In this document: positions 15,587 through 23,593 of the stretch, piece after piece | Layout: each line of letters starts with the position of its first letter | How positions within the stretch are numbered: the first letter of the stretch is position 1 | NCBI GenBank assembly: GCA_964537875.1 | Contig: CAZIDN010000024.1 | Location: 1-51,972, forward strand | Direction: 5' to 3' | DNA length: 51,972 bases | From: JAPKZH01 sp964537875 | GTDB lineage: Bacteria > Acidobacteriota > Aminicenantia > Aminicenantales > UBA4085 | Program-made: the position numbers and the translations under genes | Notes under the pieces: generated by a model | Database searches by the model: none | What the model saw: only the letters and a program-made list of their open reading frames with translations | What the model was told of the DNA's origin: nothing

Positions 15587-16575
15587 CAGAATCCTCCGGT
15601 GATCTCCACCTCTTTCCCCTCCATCAGGTTGTCGGCAAGGACTTCTATGGCCTTGGCGCAGCTCGAAGAAAGATAGTTGAGCATGAACGGTTTCCGCTCC
15701 CGCACCGACTTCCAGACGGCATCATCGTAGGCGATGAAGCCTGAGAACCGGACGGGAACGCCGAGGTATTTCATCAGGACGCTCTTGATGGATGCGCCGA
15801 GGAGGATGTCTTGCTCGGCCCTGACCATATTGAGGATGAGAGTGATCTTGAAGCCGGCCAGCTCCTCGTCCAGGATCGTCCCCAGATAAGGAAAGCTCTC
15901 TTTCAGATAATCCATGAACTCCTTGAGGTTCTTGATCCCGTAGCTCTGGCGGCCGTCCCAGATGTGCTGGGCGATTTCCCGAAACCCGTATTCCTTGAGC
16001 GATTTTTTGACTTTCCGGAAGAGGGCATTCTTGACGAAATGGTACATGTTTTCGATGGCGATGATTTCGGGGACCAGGACCACGATCATTCTGTCGGCGA
16101 TGAGAAAGGTGTCGAGCGTGTTGAGGTGGCTGCCGGCGCCCAGGTCGACGAGGATGTTCTGGGCGTTGAGCTTCACGAGCTGCCGGAAGAGCTTCATCTT
16201 TTGGGTGAATTTAATCGTGTCGGAGGTGATCGAATAGATGTCCCCGGTGATCAGGGCCATGTTCTCCACCTCGGTCCGCACGGCCAAGTCGGAGAGGGAC
16301 ACCCCGCTCTCAAAAAAATCCGTCAGCGACTTTTGCGGCCGGCTGATCCCGATGAAGGAATGGAGGTTGGCGCCTCCGATATCCATATCGACAAGGACGA
16401 CTCGGCGGCCGCGTTTGGCCAGGCAGGTTCCCAAGCAGCTTGTGATGAAGGTCTTGCCCGTGCCGCCTTTGCCGCCGCCGAAGGCCCAGATCTCGCCCTC
16501 CTGGGCCTCGATGGGAGTCGTCTTTTCTTCCGGCAAAGCAATCCTAGTAGACACTAAATAGGGATTTCCCGTCAA
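15586..16575 (-). CDS. MinD/ParA-family P-loop ATPase
   Basis: This 329-residue protein has the deviant Walker A GGGKGGTGKT (residues 33-42) with the signature Lys of the MinD/ParA/FlhG family. It also has VVLVDMDIGGANLH (switch/Walker A' region) and ILVDLGAGSH (Walker B/switch II). A C-terminal third follows with LILNMVRAEQD and the end KEVEITGGF. I see no clear C-terminal amphipathic membrane-targeting helix like that of MinD. It would act as an ATP-dependent dimer positioning a cellular structure on the nucleoid, membrane or a polar partner; FlhG-like proteins are the closest by feel. No flagellar genes are nearby. It is coupled by a one-base overlap to the J-like/HTH gene, which is its most likely partner. 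Confidence 0.85.
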   Translation of the reverse strand: MTGNPYLVSTRIALPEEKTTPIEAQEGEIWAFGGGKGGTGKTFITSCLGTCLAKRGRRVVLVDMDIGGANLHSFIGISRPQKSLTDFFESGVSLSDLAVRTEVENMALITGDIYSITSDTIKFTQKMKLFRQLVKLNAQNILVDLGAGSHLNTLDTFLIADRMIVVLVPEIIAIENMYHFVKNALFRKVKKSLKEYGFREIAQHIWDGRQSYGIKNLKEFMDYLKESFPYLGTILDEELAGFKITLILNMVRAEQDILLGASIKSVLMKYLGVPVRFSGFIAYDDAVWKSVRERKPFMLNYLSSSCAKAIEVLADNLMEGKEVEITGGF

Positions 16576-16626
16576 CCCTTATCAGCCGGAAGGTCCCGGC
16601 CGCCGTTGAGAAAAAAGAATTCCCCC

Positions 16627-17142
16627 TTATTTGTCCTTGAGCAGTTTTTTCTTGTTCAGGACGGCCTGGAGGATGTCCGGAGCCAGCTTGTCCATCTCTT
16701 TTTCGCTGTAATCGGAGCTTTGAACCGTGATCCTGTCCGCGGCGACCAGGCAAGAGATGTTCTTCACCTCTTTGGCATATTTGATCGTCCGGTCCTGCTT
16801 GGTCCGCTCCATATAGGTCACCTGGATTCTCATTTTTTCAACGCCGCCGACGACCTGGATCAGGACGACTACATGCTGGTCCTTGTTCGTGTCGTCGTCG
16901 TCGGGCCCGCCGGCAAAGAATTCATGGAGGATGAAGCTCTCGCCGGGGTAGGGGCCCATCTCTTTCACCTCATCATAGATTTTTTTCAGAATCGCCAGAG
17001 TGTCTTTTTCCGGGTCGGATATCACGGCGCCGGTACAGGGGGACGAACCTAAAATGGCGGCCCATAGAAAGGAGGCGAGGGCGGCCCAAGATCGGATTGG
17101 CGATTTTGGACCGTTCGAGAAACGGCTCAGGGGTCTCTCCAT
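16627..17142 (-). CDS. exported protein of unknown function
   Basis: I do not recognise this 171-residue product. From the ATG at 17142 the N-terminus is basic and then hydrophobic (SWAALASFLWAAILGSS), ending PCTGA, which looks like a signal peptide. The mature part is a soluble alpha/beta protein with segments such as VVVLIQVVGGVEKMRIQVTY and a short DDDD acidic run, ending in a Lys-rich tail. A longer frame reaches 17403, but that would overlap the M28 gene, and the short form has its own export signal. It lies between the M28 peptidase (31-base gap) and the MinD-like gene (51-base gap), all on the minus strand, so one operon is possible. Confidence 0.6.
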   Translation of the reverse strand: MERPLSRFSNGPKSPIRSWAALASFLWAAILGSSPCTGAVISDPEKDTLAILKKIYDEVKEMGPYPGESFILHEFFAGGPDDDDTNKDQHVVVLIQVVGGVEKMRIQVTYMERTKQDRTIKYAKEVKNISCLVAADRITVQSSDYSEKEMDKLAPDILQAVLNKKKLLKDK

Positions 17143-17173
17143 GATCCTGTTCTGTCTCGGGCCAATAATGGTT

Positions 17174-18748
17174 TTAAAAAATGGACCTCGGCGGTCTTTG
17201 TTCGTTCGGATCGAAATATTTTCTGGGCAGCTTCTCGTTGCGCATCGCGGCGTTATAGACAAACGAGGCCATGATCGTCGCCGCCTGGATGAGATCGCCT
17301 TTCGAGATGTGATCGTAGACATCCATATTGGAATGATGGGTCCGCGTGTCGTAATCCAGCTCATCCTGAATAAATTGGAATCCCGGCAAACCGACGGCGT
17401 CAAAGGATAGATGGTCGGTGCCGCCGGTGTTGCGGATGGTTACGGTCGCCGCTCCGAGATCATGAAAGGGCTTGAGCCACTCTTCAAAAATGGGGATCGC
17501 CGCGACGTTGCCCTGAGCGTAAATGCCGCGAATCTTCCCGCTTCCATTGTCAAAATTGAAATACGCCGCCAGCTTATCATATTCCGGCTTCTTTTCTTTT
17601 TTGGCCCGATCAAAGAAATGATTGGTCACGTACCCGCGGGAACCGATGAATCCTTGTTCCTCGGCATCCCACAGAGCGATGCGAATGGTCCGTTTGGGCT
17701 TGACTCCGAGGGTTTTTAAAATGCGAACGGCCTCCATGGCGATGGCACAGCCGGCCGCATTGTCCGTTGCGCCCGTTCCGCCGTGCCATGAATCGAAATG
17801 TCCGCCCAGCATGACGATTTCCTCTTTCAGTTTTTTGTCCGTTCCCGGAATTTCGGCCACAACGTTGGTGCCCGGAAAATCATTTTCGACAAAATTGGCC
17901 TGAATCTCTATTTCCATCGTGACCGGGATTTCCTTTTGAAGGATGCGGACCATCCGATTGTATTGCTCCAGGGCGACGACAACGGCCGGTAAAGTGATCG
18001 GTGCATTTTTGGCGAACGATCCGCCGCTGGCCACAAAGATGGTCCCGTCCTTGCCGCGGCTCGGTTCCAGCAGAACGGCCGCTCCCTCATCTTTGACGAA
18101 TTTATTCACGGCCTGTTGAAGCTGTTGACGAGCCATGAGTTCCGCCATGCGATTGGCCATGGCCGGTTTTGCCCCGGGCTCAGGAGCCAGGGCCAATTTC
18201 TTGAGATCGTCTTCCGTTTCTCGTTTGGCGTCGGGATCAAATCCCAAGCCCAGCTCTTGTTCGCCTTGGGTCAGGACGATGGCCCCCTTGATCTTGTCTT
18301 TATATCGATTCAAGTCTTCCACTCTTCTGACATCCAGAAGGACCGCCTGGCTTTTGATGACGCCGTTGGTCCCGGACGTCCACGCTTTGGGATAGGCGAT
18401 CAGCGGCATATATTGGGGAGCGGTCATCGCGCCATAGAATTTTTGAAGCTCCCAGCCTCGGCCAAAGGCCCCATACGGCTCCATTTTGGCGTTCTCGAGG
18501 CCGAGTTCCTTCAATGTCTTCACCGTCCATTCGCCCGCTTTGCGATATTGGGGGGATTCCGAAAGACGCGGGCCGTAGACATCGCAGAGGTAACTCATAT
18601 AGTCCATCACTTTGGAATACTCGAGTCCCTCTCTGCGAATGCGCTGAATGACCTGAAGGTCGACGTTTTCTTGGGCGGCCGTCTGCAGGATGAAAAGAAG
18701 AATGAGAATCGTCAAAGAGAGCAAACGTATCCCGTGATGCTTTCTCAT
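17174..18748 (-). CDS. secreted M28 family zinc aminopeptidase/carboxypeptidase
   Basis: This 524-residue exported peptidase of the M28 family starts at the ATG behind AAGGAGGACG; the frame is open further upstream but lacks a start signal there. The signal peptide is MRKHHGIRLLSLTILILLFILQTAAQ. A PA-like insert region (residues about 130-280) precedes the catalytic domain. The two-zinc site is complete: GGHFDSW (His317, Asp319), TDNAAG (Asp329, bridging), WDAEEQG (Glu363/364, base and ligand), a later Asp in YFNFDNGSG and TGGTDH (His). It would trim peptides outside the cytoplasmic membrane. A good promoter lies just upstream, and the gene probably leads a minus-strand operon with the small exported protein. 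Confidence 0.93.
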   Translation of the reverse strand: MRKHHGIRLLSLTILILLFILQTAAQENVDLQVIQRIRREGLEYSKVMDYMSYLCDVYGPRLSESPQYRKAGEWTVKTLKELGLENAKMEPYGAFGRGWELQKFYGAMTAPQYMPLIAYPKAWTSGTNGVIKSQAVLLDVRRVEDLNRYKDKIKGAIVLTQGEQELGLGFDPDAKRETEDDLKKLALAPEPGAKPAMANRMAELMARQQLQQAVNKFVKDEGAAVLLEPSRGKDGTIFVASGGSFAKNAPITLPAVVVALEQYNRMVRILQKEIPVTMEIEIQANFVENDFPGTNVVAEIPGTDKKLKEEIVMLGGHFDSWHGGTGATDNAAGCAIAMEAVRILKTLGVKPKRTIRIALWDAEEQGFIGSRGYVTNHFFDRAKKEKKPEYDKLAAYFNFDNGSGKIRGIYAQGNVAAIPIFEEWLKPFHDLGAATVTIRNTGGTDHLSFDAVGLPGFQFIQDELDYDTRTHHSNMDVYDHISKGDLIQAATIMASFVYNAAMRNEKLPRKYFDPNEQRPPRSIF

Positions 18749-18808
18749 AGCGTCCTCCTTATTTTTGGCAGGTTTCCATAGGATTGCACCTGTCGAAATC
18801 TTGGAATG

Positions 18809-18838
18809 AATATATCCTAAATAAAGAATCCCTGTCAA
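18809..18838 (-). promoter_or_regulatory. sigma70-type promoter for the M28 peptidase gene
   Basis: On the minus strand TTGACA (18838-18833) and TATATT (18814-18809) are 18 bases apart, about 60 bases upstream of the ATG at 18748. Confidence 0.7.
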
Positions 18839-18976
18839 CGCGGCCGGCCTTGAGGGGCCTGGACAGAATTTCCGCGATCTCCTGAATACGGATTTTAGAA
18901 ATCGAAAGGGCCGCAAAAAATTCGATTGTGAATTCTGACAGGTTGAAGAGGGTTAAAACGGGAGGAAAGAGGGAAG

Positions 18977-19047
18977 CTGGGAAGCAAGGATTCGAACCTT
19001 GATTGCATGATCCAGAGTCATGAGTCCTGCCGTTGGACGACTTCCCA
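18977..19047 (-). tRNA. tRNA-Gln (anticodon CTG)
   Basis: It folds on the minus strand. Acceptor TGGGAAG pairs with CTTCCCA, the D stem is GTCC/GGAC, and the anticodon stem CATGA/TCATG holds the loop CTCTGGA (anticodon CTG, reads CAG). The T arm is CAAGG-TTCGAAT-CCTTG. The discriminator is G and CCA is not encoded in the DNA. Confidence 0.95.
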
Positions 19048-19058
19048 ACCGCGCGTGT

Positions 19059-19087
19059 ATGATAATGGATTTTTCCCGATTTTTCAA
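19059..19087 (-). promoter_or_regulatory. sigma70-type promoter for tRNA-Gln
   Basis: On the minus strand TTGAAA (19087-19082) and TATCAT (19064-19059) are separated by 17 bases. The -10 ends 11 bases before the tRNA. Confidence 0.7.
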
Positions 19088-19162
19088 CCCTGTTCCGGAA
19101 ATCGGGCCCTGGGTCCTCCCCTTTCCAAACCCGGAAGAAAATGATAATATGGACGGCTCAAC

Positions 19163-20191
19163 ATGAAGAAAACCTGGATTCGCCTGGCCGTCATTTTCCT
19201 GCTGACCGTTGTCTTCCTCTATTTCTTCATCCGCGGCGTCCAATGGAAGGAAGCCTTCCGCTATTCGACAAATGTCAACTGGCTCCTGTTCACCCTGGTC
19301 ATCCTTCTCACCCCCCTCCACCTTGTGACCCGGGGCTACCGCTGGAAATATCTCCTGATCCACGAAAAACGCGATGTGAAATTCTACAACCTCTTCGCCG
19401 GCAATGCCATCGGCTTTACGGTGACCTTCATCTTCCCGGGAAGGCTGGGCGAGCTGGTCAAGCCCCTCTATGTCGCCCGCAAGGAAAATATCCGGGCCGG
19501 CTTTGCCCTGGGCACGGTGGTGGTCGAGAGGACGTTTGACATTTTCACGATGTGCTTCCTGCTGGGCCTTTTTCTTCTCGCCCAGCCCCTCTATCCGACC
19601 GCTTTCAAGATCCAGACCGGAGCTTTCAAGAACCTCTACCTCTGGGGAATCGTCGGCGTCTCATTTGCCTCGATCCTCCTAATCCTGAGCCTCCTTTTTT
19701 ACTTTTTCCGCGAGAAGGCCATCCGCGTGGCCGGCTTTTTCCTGAAGCCGCTCCCCCATAAGCTCAGCCAAAAGATCCTGAACCTGTTGCATGAATTCAT
19801 CGACGGCCTGAAATTCTTCCATTCCCTCGGCAACTTGTTAATATATACTCTGTTGTCCTTTGTTGTCTGGCTGGGGATCATATTTTTTTACTGGTTGTTT
19901 TTCCTGGCTTATCGTATCTCGATCCCCTATCTGTTCATGATCCCCTATATCTTTTTGACCGCCGTCGGCGCCTCCATACCGACGCCGGGCATGATCGGCG
20001 GCTTGGATGCCTTCAGCAAGCTGGGGCTGACTACTCTTTTCGGGATGGACCCCAACCAGGCTTTCGGCCTGACCATCGTCGTCCATGCCATCCAGCTGGT
20101 GATGACATGCCTTTGCGGATATGCTATATTGTGGAGAGAGGGGCTGACGATGTTGCAGCTTCGAAAACTCGGGGAGACGATCGAACAATGA
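19163..20191 (+). CDS. lysylphosphatidylglycerol synthase TM region/UPF0104-type flippase-like membrane protein
   Basis: This 342-residue integral membrane protein has about eight hydrophobic helices. The hallmarks of the LPG_synthase_TM (AglD2/MprF N-terminal, formerly UPF0104) family are present: TRGYRWKYLL in the second helix region, FPGRLGELVKP, VVVERTFDI and SIPTPGMIGGLDA. Members move lipids or lipid-linked sugars across the cytoplasmic membrane or are unassigned; there is no synthase domain fused here. The stop codon overlaps the nrdR start (ATGA at 20188-20191), so translation is coupled, although I see no functional link between the two. No clear ribosome site precedes the ATG. Confidence 0.8.
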   Translation: MKKTWIRLAVIFLLTVVFLYFFIRGVQWKEAFRYSTNVNWLLFTLVILLTPLHLVTRGYRWKYLLIHEKRDVKFYNLFAGNAIGFTVTFIFPGRLGELVKPLYVARKENIRAGFALGTVVVERTFDIFTMCFLLGLFLLAQPLYPTAFKIQTGAFKNLYLWGIVGVSFASILLILSLLFYFFREKAIRVAGFFLKPLPHKLSQKILNLLHEFIDGLKFFHSLGNLLIYTLLSFVVWLGIIFFYWLFFLAYRISIPYLFMIPYIFLTAVGASIPTPGMIGGLDAFSKLGLTTLFGMDPNQAFGLTIVVHAIQLVMTCLCGYAILWREGLTMLQLRKLGETIEQ

Positions 20192-20643
20192 GATGTCCAT
20201 TTTGCGGCCACCTGGAAAGCAAGGTTATTGATTCCAGGGAAAGTAAGAAGGGCGTCTCCATCAGGAGGCGCAGGGAGTGCTTGGCTTGCCGAAGGCGGTT
20301 CACGACCTACGAGAAAATCGAGGAAATTCCCTACATGATCATCAAGAAGGACGGTTCCCGGCAGCTTTTCGACCGGCAGAAGCTTCTCCGGGGGATGCTG
20401 AAGGCCTGCGAAAAAAGGCCTATCGCCGTCGGCAAGCTGGAGGAGATCGTCGAGGAGGTCGAATCCAAGCTCCAGGAGAGGCCGGAGAAGGAGATGAAGG
20501 CGTCGGAAATCGGCCAGCTGGTCATGGACAGGCTCAAAGACCTGGACAAGGTGGCCTATGTCCGGTTCGCCTCCGTCTACCGGGAATTCCGGGATGTCCA
20601 TGAGTTTAAGCAGGAGCTGGAAGACCTGCTTAAAGAAAAGTAG
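20188..20643 (+). CDS. nrdR: transcriptional repressor NrdR
   Basis: This 151-residue NrdR is of normal length. The N-terminal zinc ribbon has MRCPFCG and RRRECLACRRRFTTYE (two CxxC pairs). It is followed by the ATP-cone domain (residues about 47-140: IIKKDGSRQLFDRQKLLRGM...). NrdR senses the ATP/dATP ratio and represses ribonucleotide reductase genes by binding NrdR boxes. I chose the ATG at 20188 because it starts exactly at the zinc ribbon and overlaps the upstream stop. No nrd genes or obvious NrdR boxes were found in the window, so its targets lie elsewhere. Confidence 0.97.
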   Translation: MRCPFCGHLESKVIDSRESKKGVSIRRRRECLACRRRFTTYEKIEEIPYMIIKKDGSRQLFDRQKLLRGMLKACEKRPIAVGKLEEIVEEVESKLQERPEKEMKASEIGQLVMDRLKDLDKVAYVRFASVYREFRDVHEFKQELEDLLKEK

Positions 20644-20645
20644 TT

Positions 20646-20659
20646 CGGGGTCAAACCTC
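20646..20659. repeat. partial GGGGTCAAACC repeat, family B
   Basis: CGGGGTCAAACCTC follows the nrdR stop directly. A loosely complementary TTTGACCTCG lies about 30 bases further on. It matches the arm start of the perfect palindrome at 27191 and could serve as a weak terminator before hsp20. Confidence 0.5.
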
Positions 20660-20725
20660 AACATTTGACATTGTTCCCTTAAGAATCGCTTTGACCTCGT
20701 TAACTAAGAAAACCGGAAAGATGCC

Positions 20726-21199
20726 ATGATCAGACGAATTAAGCCGACTACCAGGGTTATCAAGATCGAGGGAGAGATCCACCGCCTGATGAGCGAAGTC
20801 CTCTCCCAGCGCCGCGAATGGCTGGACCTCGAGGACGGCTGGGTCCCCTATGTCGATGTCTACGAAAAAGAAGACGATCTCATCGTCGAGGCCGAGGTGC
20901 CGGGTATGTCCCAGCGCGATCTCCATATTTCCCTCCATATGAGCCGGATCGAGCTCAAGGGCGCCAAGAAGGAAAGCCCGGTCTCCGAAAATATCCGGTA
21001 CTTGCGCCTGGAACGGGAATATGGAAAATTCCGCCGGACGATCCCGCTTCCCTGCGCCGTGTCAACGGATAAAGCCAAGGCCATCCTGGAAAACGGCGTT
21101 CTGACCATCTGTCTGAAGAAAATGCGGGAAAACAGGGAAAAAGAAGTCCTGGTGAAAATCAAAAAAAGCACGGAAAAATCGGGAGGCGACAATGGCTGA
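20726..21199 (+). CDS. Hsp20/alpha-crystallin small heat-shock protein
   Basis: This 157-residue small heat-shock protein would hold unfolding proteins until they are refolded or degraded. A short N-terminal region is followed by the alpha-crystallin domain (residues about 40-140): PYVDVYEKEDDLIVEAEVPGM, then the dimer-loop segment and the conserved end AILENGVLTICLKK, the family A-x-x-x-n-G-v-L signature. A typical IxI C-terminal tail is not obvious. The gene overlaps the start of lon by 8 bases, so the holdase and the Lon protease are made together. The operon may continue from nrdR, but 82 bases with a repeat lie between. Confidence 0.92.
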   Translation: MIRRIKPTTRVIKIEGEIHRLMSEVLSQRREWLDLEDGWVPYVDVYEKEDDLIVEAEVPGMSQRDLHISLHMSRIELKGAKKESPVSENIRYLRLEREYGKFRRTIPLPCAVSTDKAKAILENGVLTICLKKMRENREKEVLVKIKKSTEKSGGDNG

Positions 21200-23585
21200 G
21201 AAAGACTCCAAAGCCGGCGAACCGTTGGAGGACATCATCGAAGAAAAAGACCAGAAGCTGAACATCCCCCAGAAGCTCCCCATCCTCTTACTCCGGGACA
21301 TCGTCGTATTTCCCTATATGATCGTGCCCCTCTTCGTCGGCCGTGAAAAATCCAAGAATGCCATCGACCAGTCCCTATCCTCGCACCGGATGATCCTCCT
21401 CCTCACCCAGAAAGACATGGAAACCGAGGACCCCAAGCGCGAAGAAGTCTATGACATGGGAACCGTCGCCCTGATCATGCGCATGCTCAAGCTCCCGGAC
21501 GGCCGGATCCGGATCCTCGCCCAAGGATTGGCCCGGGCCAAGATCGAGAGTTTTGAAGAAGAGAACGGCTATCTGTCGGCCCAGGTCGAAGTGGTCCAAG
21601 AGCCCGAAGCGACCGATAAATCCCTGGAAAGTGAAGCCCTGGTGAGAAATGTCCGAAGCGGCCTGGAAAAAGCCACGTCCCTCGGGAGAAACATCCCGCC
21701 GGAGGTTTTGATCATTGCCACCAATGTCGAGGAGCCGGGCAGGCTGGCCGACCTGACGGCGGCGAACCTCGAGCTCAAGGTCAACGAGGCCCAGGCTATC
21801 CTTGAAATCACGGACCCCGTCCAGAGGCTGAAGAAAGTCTATGAACTCCTGGCCAAGGAGCTCGAAATCCTGGATGTTCAGTCGAGGATCAGCACGGAGG
21901 CCAAGGGCGAGATGGACAAGCTCCAGAGGCAGTATTTCCTCCGGCAGCAGATGAAGGCCATCCAGAAAGAGCTGGGAGAAGGCACCGAGCTCCAGGAGGA
22001 GATCAAGGCCTATCAGGATAAAATGAAGAAAATCAAGGTTTCCGAGGAGGTCCGGGAGGAGCTCGAAAAGCAGATCAGCCGTCTGGCCCAGATGCATCCG
22101 GAGTCGGCCGAAACAACGGTCGCCCGCAATTACCTGGATTGGATGTTCGCTCTTCCCTGGAGCAAAAGCACGATCGACAACCTCGATTTGAAACTGGCCA
22201 AGACCATTCTCGACGAGGACCATTACGGCCTGGAAAAAGTCAAGGAACGGATCCTGGAGTATCTGGCCGTGCGGTCGCTGTCGAGAAAGATCAAGGGCCC
22301 GATCATGTGCTTTGTCGGCCCTCCGGGGGTCGGGAAGACCTCGCTGGGCAAATCGATCGCCAGGGCCCTCGGCCGGAAATTCATCCGCATCTCGCTGGGC
22401 GGCGTCCACGACGAAGCGGAGATCCGCGGCCACCGCAGGACGTATATCGGCGCCCTGCCGGGGCGCATCATCCAGGGGCTGAGGCGGGCGGGCTATGATA
22501 ACCCGGTGTTCATGATGGACGAGGTGGACAAAATAGGCGCCGACTTCAGGGGCGACCCGTCATCGGCTTTGCTCGAGGTTCTCGACCCGGAACAGAACTT
22601 TTCTTTCCGCGACCATTATCTCGGCGTGCCTTATGACCTATCCAAGGTCATGTTCATCACCACGGCCAACCTCCTCGACCCGATCCAGCCGGCGTTCCGC
22701 GACAGGATGGAGGTACTGCAGCTGCCCGGCTATACCGAAGAAGAAAAGCTTGAGATCGCCCAGCGCCATCTCGTTCCGAAACAGATCAAGGAAAACGCCC
22801 TGAGCCCGAAGCTCATCTCCTTCACCAGCGGGGCGATCACCAAAACGATCGCCCTCTACACGCGCGAGGCGGGCGTCCGGAACCTCGAGCGCGAGATCGC
22901 CTCGGTCTGCCGGAAGGTCGCCCGGAAGGTGGCCGAAGGCAAGAAGACATTGCACAAGACCACCTCGCAAAATGTCGAAGCCTACCTCGGTCCGCCAAAG
23001 ATTTTCAAGGACCAGGTCCAGAAAAAGGACCAGGTGGGGGTCACCACCGGGGTGGCCTGGACGGCCACGGGCGGTGAAATTCTCTTCGTCGAGGCGACCA
23101 AGATGAAGGGCAAAGGCGTGCTGACGCTCACGGGATTGCTCGGCGATGTCATGAAAGAGTCGGGCCATGCCGCGCTCAGCTATGCCCGGGCCCATGCCAA
23201 GGAGCTGGGGATCGACAACAAGATCTTTTCTCAAAACGATTTCCACGTCCATATCCCGGAGGGCGCCATCCCGAAAGACGGGCCCTCGGCCGGCATTACC
23301 ATCGCCACCGCCCTGATCTCCGTCTGCACGAACAGCAAAGTCCATTGGGACGTGGCCATGACCGGAGAGATCACCCTCAGGGGCAATGTCCTTCCGATCG
23401 GCGGCGTCAAAGAAAAAGTTTTGGCCGCCCAGCGGGCCGGCATCAGAAAGATGATCCTTCCCGCGCCCAATAAAAAAGACTTGATCGATTTGCCGGCGAT
23501 CGTCAAGAAAGAGATGGAGTTCATCTTCGTCGAAGAGATCCGCGAAGTCTTCGCCCACGCCCTGGTCAAGTCCAAGGCAAAATAG
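21192..23585 (+). CDS. lon: ATP-dependent Lon protease
   Basis: This 797-residue LonA protease is of full normal length. The N-terminal substrate domain begins LPILLLRDIVVFPYM, and a coiled-coil region (KLQRQYFLRQQMKAIQKELGE) follows. The AAA+ module has Walker A GPPGVGKT and Walker B FMMDEVDKIG. The protease domain carries the Ser699 (PKDGPSAGI)-Lys742 (GGVKEK) dyad. It degrades misfolded and regulatory proteins in the cytoplasm. The ATG lies within the end of hsp20, and the thiL gene follows after 8 bases, so three or more genes are co-transcribed. No CIRCE element was seen upstream. Confidence 0.97.
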   Translation: MAEKDSKAGEPLEDIIEEKDQKLNIPQKLPILLLRDIVVFPYMIVPLFVGREKSKNAIDQSLSSHRMILLLTQKDMETEDPKREEVYDMGTVALIMRMLKLPDGRIRILAQGLARAKIESFEEENGYLSAQVEVVQEPEATDKSLESEALVRNVRSGLEKATSLGRNIPPEVLIIATNVEEPGRLADLTAANLELKVNEAQAILEITDPVQRLKKVYELLAKELEILDVQSRISTEAKGEMDKLQRQYFLRQQMKAIQKELGEGTELQEEIKAYQDKMKKIKVSEEVREELEKQISRLAQMHPESAETTVARNYLDWMFALPWSKSTIDNLDLKLAKTILDEDHYGLEKVKERILEYLAVRSLSRKIKGPIMCFVGPPGVGKTSLGKSIARALGRKFIRISLGGVHDEAEIRGHRRTYIGALPGRIIQGLRRAGYDNPVFMMDEVDKIGADFRGDPSSALLEVLDPEQNFSFRDHYLGVPYDLSKVMFITTANLLDPIQPAFRDRMEVLQLPGYTEEEKLEIAQRHLVPKQIKENALSPKLISFTSGAITKTIALYTREAGVRNLEREIASVCRKVARKVAEGKKTLHKTTSQNVEAYLGPPKIFKDQVQKKDQVGVTTGVAWTATGGEILFVEATKMKGKGVLTLTGLLGDVMKESGHAALSYARAHAKELGIDNKIFSQNDFHVHIPEGAIPKDGPSAGITIATALISVCTNSKVHWDVAMTGEITLRGNVLPIGGVKEKVLAAQRAGIRKMILPAPNKKDLIDLPAIVKKEMEFIFVEEIREVFAHALVKSKAK

Positions 23586-23593
23586 GCGGCGGC

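Noticed and set aside
15811..16557. Plus-strand open frame opposite the MinD-like gene
   Set aside because: Antisense to a protein with an intact deviant Walker A; no start signal.
16627..17403. 258-residue version of the small exported protein
   Set aside because: Its first 87 codons overlap the end of the M28 gene in another frame and lack a signal peptide; the internal ATG at 17142 begins one.
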